A stretch of 64,000 nucleotides of DNA from Dactylonectria macrodidyma (GCA_020744425.1 JAGMUV010000009.1:2203911-2267910); one strand, 5' to 3'. Counted from the stretch's first letter, positions 23,509 to 35,935 are shown. Notes: generated by a model from the sequence alone, not told the origin. Program-made: numbers and translations.

Positions 23509-24651
23509 TCATAGTAGAGGCGGCGGCCTACGCAACCCCAGACGAGTTCGCTCGCAATGGCCCTCATACTTGCCAACCCCTCCAAGATATCCTACCATCT
23601 CAAGCACAACCTCCTCGCTCTCGCCAAGTTCTTCGCGGGTCACAAAGGGTTTATTTTTGCCACTACCTTGCCCATTACCGCCGTCTTCCTCATTACCGCC
23701 GTCTTCCTCATTACCGCCGTCTCTCACGTGAACATCGTCTTCCTCATCGCCACCACTCTGCCTCCTCATAACGGGATACTTTTCCAGCCATGCCTCCCAC
23801 ACCAGATCCCAACGTTCATCTCGATGTAGCACTTCACCGATCAGGCAGCCGTCAAAGTACATCAGCCAATAGTTGAGTAACACAGCGGTCAAGAACTCGG
23901 CGACGACTTCATCGGAACCAAAAGACCACTCGACAGATCGACAGGACCAGCGGCGCCATATCTCGGCCCAGATGAGGAAGCGGAGGACAAACTCACCTAG
24001 TCCCCACGTGCGGTCCAACTCGTCCTGCCCGGGACTGATGTATCTGTGGATTGTCTCGATAGTTTTGACAGATTTCTCCCCAAACATCAAATTGTGAAAA
24101 ATGGGCCTGGCTTTGACGAGCTCGACTTGGATCTCTTCATCACAGGCCTGCATATTGCGACCCTTGACGCTTCTAATAAGTTTCCAGAGAGCCGCTTTGA
24201 TGGGTGGAGAGTCGACAAAGGACAATATAACATAACGCTTGCGTGCCTTAGCCAAGGGGGCTGTGATTTGTGGGAATAGCTTTTCCACCATGGCGTTCGC
24301 GAAGTCCTTGTAGTAGTCTCTGACAAGCAGGCCATGTGCGTCTCGTTCTCGGTCGATAAGATGTTGGAGGGGGTTTTCAAAGATCGAATTGTCCGTAATA
24401 CAGCCTGGGTCGCCACACCACGTTTGGCGTGGATCTGGTCGACCCTGGGAAATGTGTTTTTGGAGTAAATTGCGTTGGGCGAGTCCTCTTCGGCGAAGAG
24501 TGCGTTGCGCTTGTAGGTTCCATCGCTTCAGGCAAGAGTGAGATTTGGGCGCTCCTGGCCCGTAGCTTGATTTGAATACCATGATCTTGATATCCCAACC
24601 TGAGAGTAATTGCGCAAACTTCATGTCAGAGAGTTTTCTATTTGCGTGCAT
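23509..24651 (-). CDS. Orphan protein with EEDGGN repeats
   Basis: Single-exon frame of 380 residues starting at an ATG at 24651, preceded by a TATA-like AT-rich stretch. I do not recognise a domain. Visible features are a basic N-terminal third (LRRRGLAQRNLLQK), a long helical middle rich in Trp and aromatic residues (FLIWAEIWRRWSC) and an acidic, Gly/Asn/Glu-rich tract with three EEDGGN-type units encoded by an 18-bp tandem repeat. It lies downstream of DIM-5 on the same strand, 294 bp away, and next to the broken HET gene. The length of the open frame and the consistent charge pattern support a real gene, but it may be lineage-specific or decaying. Confidence 0.55.
   Translation of the reverse strand: MHANRKLSDMKFAQLLSGWDIKIMVFKSSYGPGAPKSHSCLKRWNLQAQRTLRRRGLAQRNLLQKHISQGRPDPRQTWCGDPGCITDNSIFENPLQHLIDRERDAHGLLVRDYYKDFANAMVEKLFPQITAPLAKARKRYVILSFVDSPPIKAALWKLIRSVKGRNMQACDEEIQVELVKARPIFHNLMFGEKSVKTIETIHRYISPGQDELDRTWGLGEFVLRFLIWAEIWRRWSCRSVEWSFGSDEVVAEFLTAVLLNYWLMYFDGCLIGEVLHRDERWDLVWEAWLEKYPVMRRQSGGDEEDDVHVRDGGNEEDGGNEEDGGNGQGSGKNKPFVTREELGESEEVVLEMVGYLGGVGKYEGHCERTRLGLRRPPPLL
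23673..23724. repeat. 18-bp tandem repeat inside the orphan gene
   Basis: Nearly three head-to-tail copies of an 18-bp unit (CATTACCGCCGTCTTCCT on the plus strand) at 23673-23690, 23691-23708 and 23709-23724. The unit is a multiple of three, so it adds EEDGGN-type hexapeptides to the minus-strand protein without shifting frame. Confidence 0.85.
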
Positions 24652-24945
24652 ATTTAAAACTGAGCCATAGACAACAACACCTCAGTCGGTTCGTTATACA
24701 GCACTATGCAAACGAAGAAGAACAAAGAGACCAAAGCAGAAGGCTCCCAAAACAACCTTATGATTGCTGTTTCAATGTGGAAAGAGGGCCGAACAATGGC
24801 TCTGTAATGTGACACAAAGGGGAAAGAACAGGTCAGTTCTGGATTGTGGGGATAGAATGCTGCACCGGAAAGGACAGAATGATAGCGCAGTTTGTTGCAG
24901 AGAAGCCTACTGGGCTATTATGATGTGATGACAGTAGCAAGAAGG

Positions 24946-26082
24946 TCACCAGAGGAACTTCCTACACTTCTTGCTACCACAGAGACACCTCGTCATGTCG
25001 CCTACATGACCGGGCGACTCCTCGCCCTCATAAGCGACCCCATCTACGTAGTCAAATGTCAGCTCCTCGCCCTTTGAAATGTCTTTGATGGCAAATAAGG
25101 CCAGGTCGTGAATATGCTTGTCAGCGTGGTCACCCACGCGAGCAAAGATGCGCATGTTTGGGTCACAAGAGTGGTTGATGAAGCGAGTTGGCCCAGACAT
25201 GAACTCGCCGTCAACCTCTAAGGATGGCCCGTTGAGACGGGAGTCGAGCGAGTCGGGGTCGGTAAACTTGTCGAGAGCAAAGAGATACACGTCTTTTCTC
25301 TGGGATATCGCTGAGGCGGAACGGCGACGGTCTGCCTCGGCGGAGGTGATGATCTCACCAACGTATCGGTCGACAAACTGGCCCTTGTTAATTGAGACGG
25401 GAGATCGCACGCCTAGGTAAACGGGAGAGAATCAGTCATCTCGAGTCGCATCCGAGTGGCGATGGTTGCAGAACGTACCCCATCCCCGATCAATGGTTCT
25501 GAAGATTTGGAGCGGGATAGTACGGCCGCGCTCAACGACGCGATTGGGGCATTTGATAGTGCAGGCACAGCCCTGGTGACATTCGTAGATAGGAACTTTT
25601 GAGTTGTGGAAATGAGAACGTAGTAGGCCAGCCTTGGAGCCATGGGCATGGTATGCATACGCCTTTTTGGAGAGATCTGGCCCATCTAGGTCCATTCCCC
25701 CGCGCTCTTCGTGTCCAGAGTCATCCTCTTCGAGCTCTGCGAGGCATTGGCAGCCCGTGTACTGGCAATCGATGTCACTACTGCAGGAACAACCGCTGCG
25801 GAAACTAACCTCGGCGGGTTCGACGCCCTGGCCGAGGACATTACTATTGATGAATCGGAAGTCCTTGGGGAGCACTTGAGAGTCGATCTCGTTGACAATG
25901 GTAATTGGACTAGATTTGTGAGTTGGAAAAGAGCGAATTTGGCACCAGTGACAGTTAGCCTCTTCATCGTCTCGCTCCTAGGACATGTTAGCTCCAGGCA
26001 TCCCAGGCCGGCAGCAGCGTGCATCAAGTGGACGTACTCCTTTTCCATGATGGAAGAAATGCTGCTCTGTGGCCTGCTCCAT
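24946..26082 (-). CDS. dim-5: Histone H3 lysine-9 methyltransferase (DIM-5/Clr4 type)
   Basis: Uses S-adenosylmethionine to methylate H3K9, the mark of constitutive heterochromatin; in Neurospora this directs DNA methylation of RIP-mutated DNA. Exons 26082-26038, 25977-25479 and 25412-24946 give 336 residues, close to Neurospora DIM-5. The first exon encodes 15 residues (HFFHHGKG) as in DIM-5. The pre-SET zinc cluster is present (CSCSSDIDC, CQCL and CHQGCAC, CPNRVV). The SET core has the catalytic NHSCDPN and ELTFDY motifs, and the post-SET zinc site CLCGSKKC closes the protein before the terminal KFLW. All catalytic and zinc residues I can check are present, so it should be active. It stands divergent to the UBTD gene across a 2-kb spacer. 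Confidence 0.96.
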
Positions 26083-28038
26083 AGTTGCAAGGGGGCCGAT
26101 GTTATGGAAAGTTTAGTGAAAGATCGACGGCGAAGAGATTGGAGTAGAAAACGGTTTGGAGAGATATGGCAGCGTGAGAGGTGGTTTGGGAGAAGCAGTG
26201 AAATTCAATGTAGCTAGTCGCAAAGGTGAAAGAGCATAGTGGGGGTTGAAGGTGTAGTAGTGGAGTAGTAAGGTGCCTAGAGCAGTAAGCAAACCTAGGC
26301 GACAGGGTGTGTCAATGCTGAGATTTGGTTGGCGTGGTACACTTGCAGAGCGTCAATAGCAACAAGCACAACAACAGGCGCCATGATTCGACCGAGCAGG
26401 ACTCGTTTCCATGAGGAGACGAACTTTTTGACCAGTGCGAGCATAGGTCTACAACTTAGTAGTACCTATGGACGCAAGCTGGGAAGTAAGCTTGGGAGTG
26501 CTAGGAAACGTCGAGAATAATGCAATAGGATGCGTAAGTTACGGCACAGGACGTCTCCTACCTAGTCAATACGTGGTAGACCTTAGGTACCTCGGTACCT
26601 AGAGTTTGCATGGTCCCTCATGATTGCGCGTCCAGTGCATCTCGCCTGTTTGATGGCCTACTACGTGGGTACAGAGTAACAAGCGGAGGACCGTTTCCAC
26701 CGTCAACCATCTGTCTCTGCTTCTCACCCTATCCATGTACTTTGGTACTCAGAGATGCGCCAGAACAGGGATAGAACACAGTAGAGCGGTAGAGCCAGGG
26801 AGACCTGGAAAACGACGTGGAATTTTGCATCTTGTCTTGGACTTGAGCGATGGGTTCCAACGCCCAAGCTCGTTCTAGGATCGTCCAAGCTTGCATTGAC
26901 CACGCTGCACAGTTCCAGAAGAAGCAACGTCTTCAAGTCGAACTAGAGGCGATCCCACCAAAGACGTCAAACTACCCCACCACGACTACGACCCTGGGGG
27001 TACTTCAGTGTGTGTTCGTGCCGCCACCGACTGCCACCACGTCCACCGCCCTTATGAACCCAAAGTCACGACACTGAGTTATCAAAGAAGAACAAGGGAG
27101 GATTTTTGTCCACTACTTCATCTAGGTTCATGTCAAGTCTTTGAACCTAATCATCTACGTAACTTACATAGGTACCTACCTTACATACTATCATCATGTC
27201 ATGCATGTGTCATGAACTTGAGGTAGGTACCTGCCCACTGTAATTAGGTACTACCGCACGTAGTAGCGACAGCGTCTTGCTTCGGACAAACGCTAGTGGG
27301 GTTTGCCTTGTGTTGTTGTTTTTAGGTCCTCACCCAGACTCAATCACAAACTTCCTTCAATATTAAGTACAGTAGATGTATCTACCACACCCTCGATACT
27401 CTCTAGGTACTTAAGATAGGTAACTCTCCCGTCCAGACCCACTCTCGCTCTTACGCTCTTCCCCTGTCCCTACCTACCTAGTTCACTACCCTCCCGTAAA
27501 CTTATCCCTCCCATTCATCATTCCCACCCAGTTCAATCCGGCCCTGTCACAAAACCTACTACGTAGTACCCCAGGTCGGACTGTTCAGTCACAGGCCAGT
27601 CCCTGTTGAACAAACTCAAGGTTCTGGACTCGCTGCGAGCGAACGCCACTGATTCAGGTAGTCGGCACCAACACCTGCGGCTTCCCGATTCAACTCCTCT
27701 CCTCAACATCATCTGTATCATTGTTCTCCTCTTCCTCCTCCTACCTCTCCTACCCCCGCCTCTACACATCCCTCTTCTGCCCATTTCTCATTTTAGTATT
27801 GCATTCATCCCTGCCTTTGTCGCCTTCTTGCCACTTGAGCGACTCTTGCGACCCCGGCAATTTAGCAATCCAGCACTCAAGCAAACAAGTAGCTGAAGCC
27901 CGCGATGGCCAGGTACCAGTAGACCTTGGTTGGCATCTGTTTCTTTGCCGTCATCGTCGTCGCCCGCTGTCCATATTCATCCACCGCGCAACTTCGCCCA
28001 CGCTCCCCCAAAAGATAGCCAACCAGTCAAGTTCCAAA
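26083..28038. other. Divergent promoter spacer, DIM-5 / UBTD gene
   Basis: About 2 kb between two divergent genes. It is rich in palindromic TAGGTACCTA-like motifs (26557-26604, 27168-27252 and 27401-27482). The 27.4-28.03 kb part is pyrimidine-rich and probably leader of the UBTD gene. No protein gene is supported. Confidence 0.6.
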
Positions 28039-29097
28039 ATGGTGCGGTTTCAAATCACACCTCTCCTCTCTCCCCTCTGCCTCTCTTTGCTCCCGTCGGC
28101 ATCTCCGTCTACTAACGTTTGAACCAACAGGGCTGTTGCTTCTCTCGCTCGTCCGGGCCCAACTCTCCCTACCCCGGCGGCGCCCCTAACGCTTCCTCGC
28201 GCGCCATCAATCCTCCCCCATTATCACTCCCCGAACCAGCCCACGGCGACAGCCCTCGAGGCGCCTCCAGGCGTCATCGCCGCGAGCAACGACCTCTAGA
28301 TCAACACATCGATAAGCCTCTACGTCGCCACGAATGGTCCTCCCGCGATCGCTCCTGGACTAGGCGCGGCATCACCACCGAGCGCGCAGCTTTCTTCGAC
28401 ACTAGGGTCACAGGCCGCCCCGAGGTCTGGCAAACAATCCATGCCGCTCTGCAAGTCCTCTGGGACTCCGTCGAGCAAGACGCACAGGATGACGGCGCAA
28501 ATGGCCTCGCCACTGCCCAGATGATACTTTCCGCCGCCGAAATTTCCCTACCCACTGGCAACTTGGTCAATGGTGTATATGATGCCCTTGGCAACTACTA
28601 CCAACTCCCCGAATGGGTCGTCTCAGATCCCCAGAACCTCGTCGTGGAGCCTGACGTTGGTGCTAAAGGCGATGCCTCCACCGCTGGCGACGACACCACC
28701 GCTGAGGACGACATGACTGACGACGATGACGAGATAGATGGCAGGAAACGAGAAAAGGGCAAGGAAGTCATCGATGTGCGCGAGATGGTGTCCCTGCGAG
28801 CTAGACTCAGCGAGAATGGCCAAGACATCAATATCAGTATTGGCGAGTCAGAGATGGTGAAGAATGTTGCGAGGAAGATTGCCCAAGAGGCTGGTGTAAG
28901 TCTTCTTCCCCAAACCAAGTCATTGACACACGCCCAATCTTCGATCGAGAACAACACATTAACATGTCCCCAAGCTCGCTTCTACAAAGAAGATCCGGAT
29001 AGCATACATGGGAAAGATGCTGAAAGAGAATTCGCCGCTCGGCGCCCAAGGCTGGCAGACTGGCCATATTGTCAATGCCCTCGTCTTCAACCGCTAG
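28039..29097 (+). CDS. Ubiquitin-domain protein of the UBTD1/2 (DC-UbP) family
   Basis: Exons 28039-28041 (only the ATG), 28131-28895 and 28975-29097 give 296 residues. Joining the ATG to the next exon makes the N-terminus MGCCFSRSS, a classic N-myristoylation plus palmitoylation signal, so the protein is probably membrane-tethered. Residues about 60-180 form the family-specific ubiquitin-binding domain (RPEVWQTIHAALQVLW, AAEISLPTGNLVNGVYDALG). An acidic linker with DDDDE follows. The C-terminus is a ubiquitin-like fold (VSLRARLSENGQD, then GWQTGHIVNALVF). UBTD proteins bind E2 enzymes and influence ubiquitin supply; that role is by family. The ATG-only exon is inferred from the GT directly after ATG and a CAG acceptor at 28130; the alternative is a start inside exon 2, which would lose the lipidation site. 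Confidence 0.88.
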
Positions 29098-29792
29098 CCT
29101 TACTTCACTCGCTCCACCGAAATTCACCTGCACCCATACAGATCACCTTCAAGGAGCGACCAATTTCTATCACGACGGCCCTCATTGCACAATACCTCTT
29201 TTGTTGGCCGACACTCTATGCATCATCCGTATATGCATACCTCCTAACTCCTCCGAACATCGCTTATGCTTGCTCATGTCTGGATAATACCCCTTGTTTC
29301 TTGTCTTGCCCGTCTAGTTCATGATACTTTTGCGGAGTTAATTGGGTGTGGTATTAGCGCTGCTCGTTTTTCTCACATATCCCCGTTTCCATGAGTGCAG
29401 AGGCCGATTTGGATACCTACTAGTCTTGCCCCATCATTGCACCTCACGCTACATATTTATCACCTTCCCACCGTAACATGCCGTGGCTCAGTATAATCAT
29501 AGATTAAAACATTGGGGGCATCCTTCGTCCCCCACTCAGACACACTCTAATTACCTACTCGTGACGGCCGATTCTACTTGGACCACATATCATTGTTTGA
29601 AATCATTGTCTACCTAACCTGCTACATTTGACTCTACCGGGGGACCTTTTGCATAGCCTTTTGGTGGGAAAACACCCATTAACATGCTCCACCCCTGACT
29701 CCGCTCCAATCATCGTCGTGGCTCTTGTCGTGCACCAGCACTCCTCGTTTAAACGGCTCAGGTATTCATGTCATCTCGGCGACTCTCCCACC
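29098..29792. other. Convergent 3' spacer
   Basis: About 0.7 kb between the stops of the UBTD gene and SEC26, holding both 3' UTRs. No gene was seen. Confidence 0.6.
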
Positions 29793-32700
29793 CTACGCCG
29801 TCGACCCAATCTTGTTCAACCCCTTCAACGAGCCTAGGCTAAGTGCTAGACCCTGGGATCGACTTCTTATCCGAACGAAACCGGTAATGGGTCCGTCTTC
29901 GCCCTCCTTCTCAATGCTCAGGTTCGCAAGAGCGTCCTCGCCTGCATCATAGTTAGCAAGAAGTCACGCAACAACCCTAGGTCTGTTAATACTTACCGAA
30001 TACACTGCGGGCGTAGAGGTTGGCACTCAGAAACTGGCAGTCGCCCTTCAGACTAGCCTCCGGCGTGAGACAGTTCATATTTGTGCATGCCATAAGTTGC
30101 TCGAGGAAGTCTCGCAGCGAAGTCGCCTTCGAATTGATGTTGACCTTGTTCTCCCACTCAAACTCGGTCCACATGGTACGGAATTGTGTCTCCGTGCACG
30201 TGGCCGGCTGGATGTAGTCCATAATGTCCACGTGCAGATCGTTGAGAATCACAACATTGGTATCTGTAGAGTGGGCTCCGTCATACACAACATTACCAAA
30301 GATGACGCCCGTGTCTGTCGACGAAACCTTGATGGTGCATTGCACGTTGTGAAAGTCATGTGGGCCAAGATTCTGGGTTGTCGGTCGCTCCACGACCTTC
30401 AGATCGCCCAAGGTCGCAAACTCGACTGATAGGTTCTGGAGCGTGTCTGTCGTTTGGTTGACGAGAAGGACATCGAGAACGATATCAAATTGGTGGACCT
30501 TCACGTATGCCTCAGCATACACAGGGTCGGAGAAGCCAGTCAGTTGGACCACACGGCTAAGCTTCGAAGACAGGTCTTCGGCATTCGCCTCACCACCAGT
30601 TGCCCGCTCGAGATCCATTTCCACCTCATCCAATCCGTCACCAGCGTTCTTCTTGGACAACTGTCGAATCTGGACAACATCGTCAACTTGAACAGCAGTC
30701 TTTGCCTTCTCGACGGCCTCCTTAGCGGCTCGCTTCTTCTCCTCGACCTGAACCATGGCACGGAAAGCCTTGCGGGTGTCCTCTAGCCAAACGGTCTCGA
30801 GCTCTTTCTTCTCCTCAAATTCGGCCAGTGATCGCACGCATGACATGATGCGGTCCACTGAGTCCTCGTCGATGGGGGCCTTGACAAAATGCGACTGTCC
30901 GACACGAATTATCGAAATCATGATGAGCATAGCCTCGGCCCTCAGTGCGTTAGTCCGTGCCTTGTCTGATGAAATCTCAGAGTGACGCATCACGAGCTTG
31001 ACAAGGGTTGACGACAGTACTGTAGCAAGGTAGTAGTCGCCATCAAGAATGAGTTGACGCAGGGGAGGCTTCTGAGCGGCCTTGACGGCTTCCAACTTGG
31101 CGGCTGCGGAAGATTGGCTAGTAAGTGCCGTCTCAGTAGCGTAAGTACCGTCGGCAAGGACTTTGCGAGAGCCAGTGGGTGCTGCCGCCTTTGAGTTTCC
31201 GTTGACATGATCTTCAGGCTTGTCATCCTCGTCATGAGAGTCTAGTAGACGCTGTTCGGAAGCGAGAATAGGCATCTCGCCTAGGCTAGCACGTATCCTC
31301 TTCCAAGCATCTCGAATATCCTTCTCCTCAAGAGAGTACTCGCCGATAATCCACATGATTCCGCGATAAACCTTGCCAGCCCGGACCTCGCCCAACGTAG
31401 AGACAAGGCGCCCGATGATGGTGGTTCGGAGGTTGGGGAATTTCTCGACAACCTCCTTAACAAAGTTGATCACGTCAACAGCGGACGCATTGTTGAAGTC
31501 GGCAATGAAATCCATGAGAAGCTCCACCACACTCGCAGCCACCTCGGAGAACTTGATGGCGCACTGGTGAATGGAATGAATGAGAAGGGAGCGGTACTCG
31601 GCGTTCTTCTCATACTCCTGGTCGACGGTTTTCGAGAGTTCCTTCTTGAGCAGAAGCACAACCTCCTCAACATTCTTGCTGGTCACCATCTCAAGGGCAA
31701 GGCCCAGAGCCTTTCTCCGGACGTCGATATCAGTACTAGAGAGCACCCGCAAGATCTCCATAGTCAAATCGTCCAAGACGCCGTCATTCTTCTTTCGCAG
31801 CTGATCGACTCGGTCGAGGACAATTAGCTTGACGTTATTGTCCGCCTCCTTGATGCTGAGCTCGATAAACTTAGCAGCGGCAGCCTTGACGGCCACAGGG
31901 TTATTTGTCAGGGCGGTGAGTGATGAAGCGGCTTCGTAAACGACGGTAGATACGCCAGCTTCTAGCAAATCGAAGATTAGCCTCAGGTAGCGCGCCTATC
32001 ACTTCAGTCAGTCGACATCCCTTGTTAACACCTGCGCGGTGAACAGACCTTGTTCTGTGAGTTTTGGACTGCATCCTTGCGAATGAACTCGAGCTCAACG
32101 AGTTGCAGAAGCTCTTCCGCGTTCGGAATGCCCTCAAATACGGAGCTCAGGTAAAGAAGAGCAGCATCGTGGTTAATGCTAGCCAAGGCAGCGAAAGCAT
32201 TTCTCTTGCAGGTAGCATCTGTCTCCCCATCCAAAAAGGTAGATATAAGTTCGGAGGCATCAGGGATCAGGGTGGGCGAATGCAAGTAGATTGAAGAGAC
32301 GGCAAAAACAGCGTTCTTGCGGACGTAGGCGTGTCGATGCTCAAGGCAGGATCGGGCCGAGGACAGGAGCGGTTCGATCAGCTCAGCCTCCCTCAACTTG
32401 CAGAGAAATCGCAGGGTGTTGCCTCGGATGTACTCGTTGGGGTGCTGGAGGTCATTTCGAATACCATTGCTGTATGAATAAGGTCAGCCAGGCGTGACAA
32501 GGCGCATTGTGGTGAGGAACACTGTACCAAACCAGGATCATCTCCTGCTTCAGCTTACCGGAGCTGTCCAGCTTGGGGCAGATCTCGTAGTAAAAGTACA
32601 GAAGCTTCTTGAGAGGCTTGTACTTGGAGGGCATGACGAATCGAATAATATGCATCAGCAGGGAGGGCATGGGGTCTCCGTTGAGCATAATGGTCAAGAT

Positions 32701-32832
32701 GCGCTTCATAGTCTCAACCTTGGTCTCATCGGTGCCTTTCTCCAACTGCGTACGCAGGTCGGAGACGGTGGGGACGTCTGCAGCATTGTCCTGGTGGACG
32801 AGACTGTAGGCGCTCTCGAGAAAGCCAGACAT
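29793..32832 (-). CDS. SEC26: COPI coatomer subunit beta
   Basis: Core subunit of the COPI coat, which buds retrograde vesicles from the Golgi. Exons 32832-32528, 32469-32049, 31995-29997 and 29941-29793 join in frame to 957 residues, the usual length. The N-terminus ([16 protein letters not shown]) and adaptin-like HEAT repeats ([56 protein letters not shown]) are diagnostic. The C-terminal appendage follows ([17 protein letters not shown]) and the protein ends with a conserved [13 protein letters not shown] block encoded in exon 4. The frame is open upstream of 32832 but holds no other ATG, so this start is firm. It stands convergent to the UBTD gene. Confidence 0.97.
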
Positions 32833-35800
32833 GATGGGCAATGTTGCCGGCGGTTGGCCGTGAGTGGTGGTGGAGGAGGATGTTGTAGATGGGACGTGGC
32901 TCGAAGGAGACGAGAGGCGGAAGTGGGATCGGGGGTAGTGTCGACTCGGCGGTGGGGAGGCTCAGGGGTTCGTGGTGCTTGGAGCTCTCCAGCTTTAGGG
33001 GACAGGACAAGTTGGGAATTCCGCGAGTGCCATCCGTTGAATATCGCAGCACGCAATCGCTGGCCAAGGTTGCCAGAATCCCCGAAGATGTTCTGGGTCA
33101 ACTGTCTTGGGAGTCTCAGCTACCAGAAGATCTATCTGTCCTGCCAACGAGACCTCGAACAGGTGGCACTAAGCGAACGGCGGGTGCCAATCACGTGAGG
33201 GGTTGCGGACACAGCACAAGGCGGATGACAGTGAGCTCATTAGAGTGCAACGAACCAGATGCCCCGCCTCCCTTGGCCCGTGCGCTACACGGCTCCCGCA
33301 TGCTGTCCTGCACCCTCAGCCTCGCCGACGACTGGGTTCGAAGATTCACCGGCTGGGTTCAATTTGCAATCTCGACGACGTCTACATACCTCAATATTAA
33401 GCGTACGCGCAGCCGCCGAAATGTCTGCTACAAATGAGCCTTTCTACCTCCGCTACTAGTACGGCGCCCGCAACCCCCCCCCCTTCGCCTAGATTCAATG
33501 CTAAAACCTATCTCCAAACAGCTCCGGCCATATGGGTCGCTTTGGTCATGAATTCCTCGGTGCGAACCCCCAACGATCAATCCCCAAATATCCATTTATG
33601 ACCATCCGCTTACTCAATACACGGTCAGAGTTCGACTTCCGCGTCGTCGGCGATGGTCGCAGCGCTGTGGCGAGATACGCAAACAATTCGAATTACCGAA
33701 ACGACAGCCTGATTCGAAAAGAGAGTACGGCAAGACCTTGTGTTCCTAAACTCACAGCCGCTGACGGGGAGGTATAGTGTGCGTCAGTTCTGTGGTAGTT
33801 GATGAGATCAAACGCATCATCAAGACAAGCGAAATCACGAAGTAGGCTGGATTATTCTCCCGACTCTTATGCAACCCTTCCTAACTCTGACCAGGGAAGA
33901 CGACTCCAAGTGGCCGCAAAAAAACAAAGACGGCCGGCAAGAGCTAGAGATTCGAGTTGGGAATGATCACATCTCGTTTGAGGTAGGTGACGCCAGGTTG
34001 GATGTTGAAGGGAAGACTGACTGTGATGACAGACCGCCAAGATTGGCTCATTGGTCGATGTAACGGAGTCGGCTGATCCAGAAGGCCTACGAGTTTTCTA
34101 TTACCTTGTCCAGGATTTGAAGGCACTGGTGTTTAGCCTGATCGCACTTCACTTCAAGATCAAGCCTATTTAAGTCGTGAACAACAAGTAGGCAGGGGAT
34201 GAGCGTTGAGGACGATCGATACCCTTTCATGTTCACAACAGGAGGATAAGGCCTTGGGGAGGGGTGTGAAAGATGAAGGGGTACGCCCGGCTCTTTCAGA
34301 CGGTGATATGGCTGGCAAAGAACGGTGTGCAAGTCTCTCCGGGATTGCATACATATAGGCCTACATAGCTCGGTTGAGCTAGGTACACAACGGGCCTGTA
34401 GAAGTTTGCCAGCTTCGCCCAGAACCCCAGGGAGCTGAAGAAGGAGACCGCGTAAGTCTACTATATAGGCACCTAACAGGAAAAAAAAATTTAAAAAAAA
34501 ATCCAAAGGGCAGTGCTGCCCGGAACAGCTAAGCAAGAGTCCTGAATGGCGTGCGTAGGAAACTAGGTAGAGAGTGTCAGGCGAAGTCCATTGAAGCGAG
34601 CCATGGTACGATAGTCGTTGGTAGGGATTGGATGCCAGTCGCATGGGCCACACTTTTTTTTTCTCCCGCCCATCTCACCCAACTCACGCAGAGCCCCCCA
34701 ACGCACTCACACAATCCCACACACTCCCACGCATTTACATACACACACGACTAGTCGGCCGTGAAGTCGGTCAACAGTAGTGCCAGGGGTGTTGTGGCCG
34801 CGTCTGTGCGGGTTGGCGGGCTGCGCTGTGGGCTGCGCTGACATGTGGCGAAGCTTCCAGGTCTTTACTATGTACGCTCCTACATAACACGCCCCTCCAC
34901 ATCCGTGACGTTGTCTGATTCTGAGCCATACCAACCTGGAACCGCACGAAAATGGCTTCGGATCGGAGCACAGAGACGACTGGCGTGAGCTGGCTCCGGC
35001 GGGCTCCTACTCAGGGCTGAAGCTATCGGTCACCCCCATACTGGCCCAACAGCCCGTTGAGTGCAAGTTGCAGTAAACGTTGAGATGGCCGCTGAGAAGG
35101 CCGCTGAGAAAGCCGCTGATCAGTGAGAGTCCCGTCAGTAATTAAGACGCCAGGTTCCCGCTGGCCCGCATCTATGCTGTTGCGCTTCGCTTGGCGTCTT
35201 CCGGGGAGAACGACACGCGCTTCCAGAGCTTCAAAGTCTCCATACAGAGGGCTTGTAGCGCGGTGATGTTCTGGGTTGGTTGACAGATGGGTACCTACAG
35301 TTCAGCGTCTCATGGCGCAACAGAGGCAGTACCTACTTCCTGCCGCTGGGGACCTCCTGCGCGGGTCCCCCATCCCCTGCGATCCAATCCACTTCTCCAT
35401 CTCCCCATCCATCCCTACCACATACCCACGCTGCATTCGGCCACTAGCAAATCAGGGCAATTGGTGCATCTCCTAGGTCTCCCAGGTCTCCCCATGAAAA
35501 CCCAGCAGCCCATCATCACCGACTTGACCCTTTTCGCCATCGACCCATTTGCGGTTTGGCCATCTTGCTCTCTTGCTTGCTCGCTTCCTCACCCTGTACT
35601 ATTATTCTTTATTCCCCTTCCTCTTCATCACCAGTAATGGGCACTCGTCTTGCTTCTTAAAGGCCGATTAGTGCGCCTGGGGTCCTTGTTAGCCATAACC
35701 CCATGTTCTTCCTGTCCCGAGATCGCCACCGGTGGTGAATCCCCCAAGCAGCCTCTCTACTCAGCGAACCCGACAGGACAAGCGCTCGACGGCGGGCCGC

Positions 35801-35935
35801 CATCCACACTTTAATCGCCTCAACCCTTCTCCAGGGGATTCGAGGTCGACGACCCCGTCTCTTCCGTACTTGATATCCCGCTCACCTCTCCACCTTCCGT
35901 CGCGGGCCCAGACTCCCGGCTCCACGCCACCCGCG
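32833..35935. other. Long divergent spacer, SEC26 / GID4
   Basis: About 3.1 kb without a supported gene. Visible features are a run of about ten Cs near 33473-33482, an A-rich tract near 34481-34502, a CA-rich stretch near 34700-34750 and a triple GCCGCTGAGAA-type repeat at 35087-35122. The right end should be the GID4 promoter and leader. The open frames of 60-190 codons seen here lack domains or plausible splice partners. Confidence 0.55.
35087..35122 (+). repeat. Short tandem GCCGCTGAGAA repeat
   Basis: Three head-to-tail copies of a 12-bp unit (GCCGCTGAGAAG, the last degenerate) lie in the SEC26/GID4 spacer, outside any supported gene. Confidence 0.6.

Noticed and set aside
23557..23829. 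Hydrophobic 90-codon plus-strand frame with repeated ITAVFL units
   Set aside because: It is the antisense shadow of the minisatellite in the orphan gene.
34087..34653. 188-codon minus-strand open frame in the SEC26/GID4 spacer
   Set aside because: Composition is unlike a protein, it includes the translated A/T tract (Phe/Leu run) and it has no domain.
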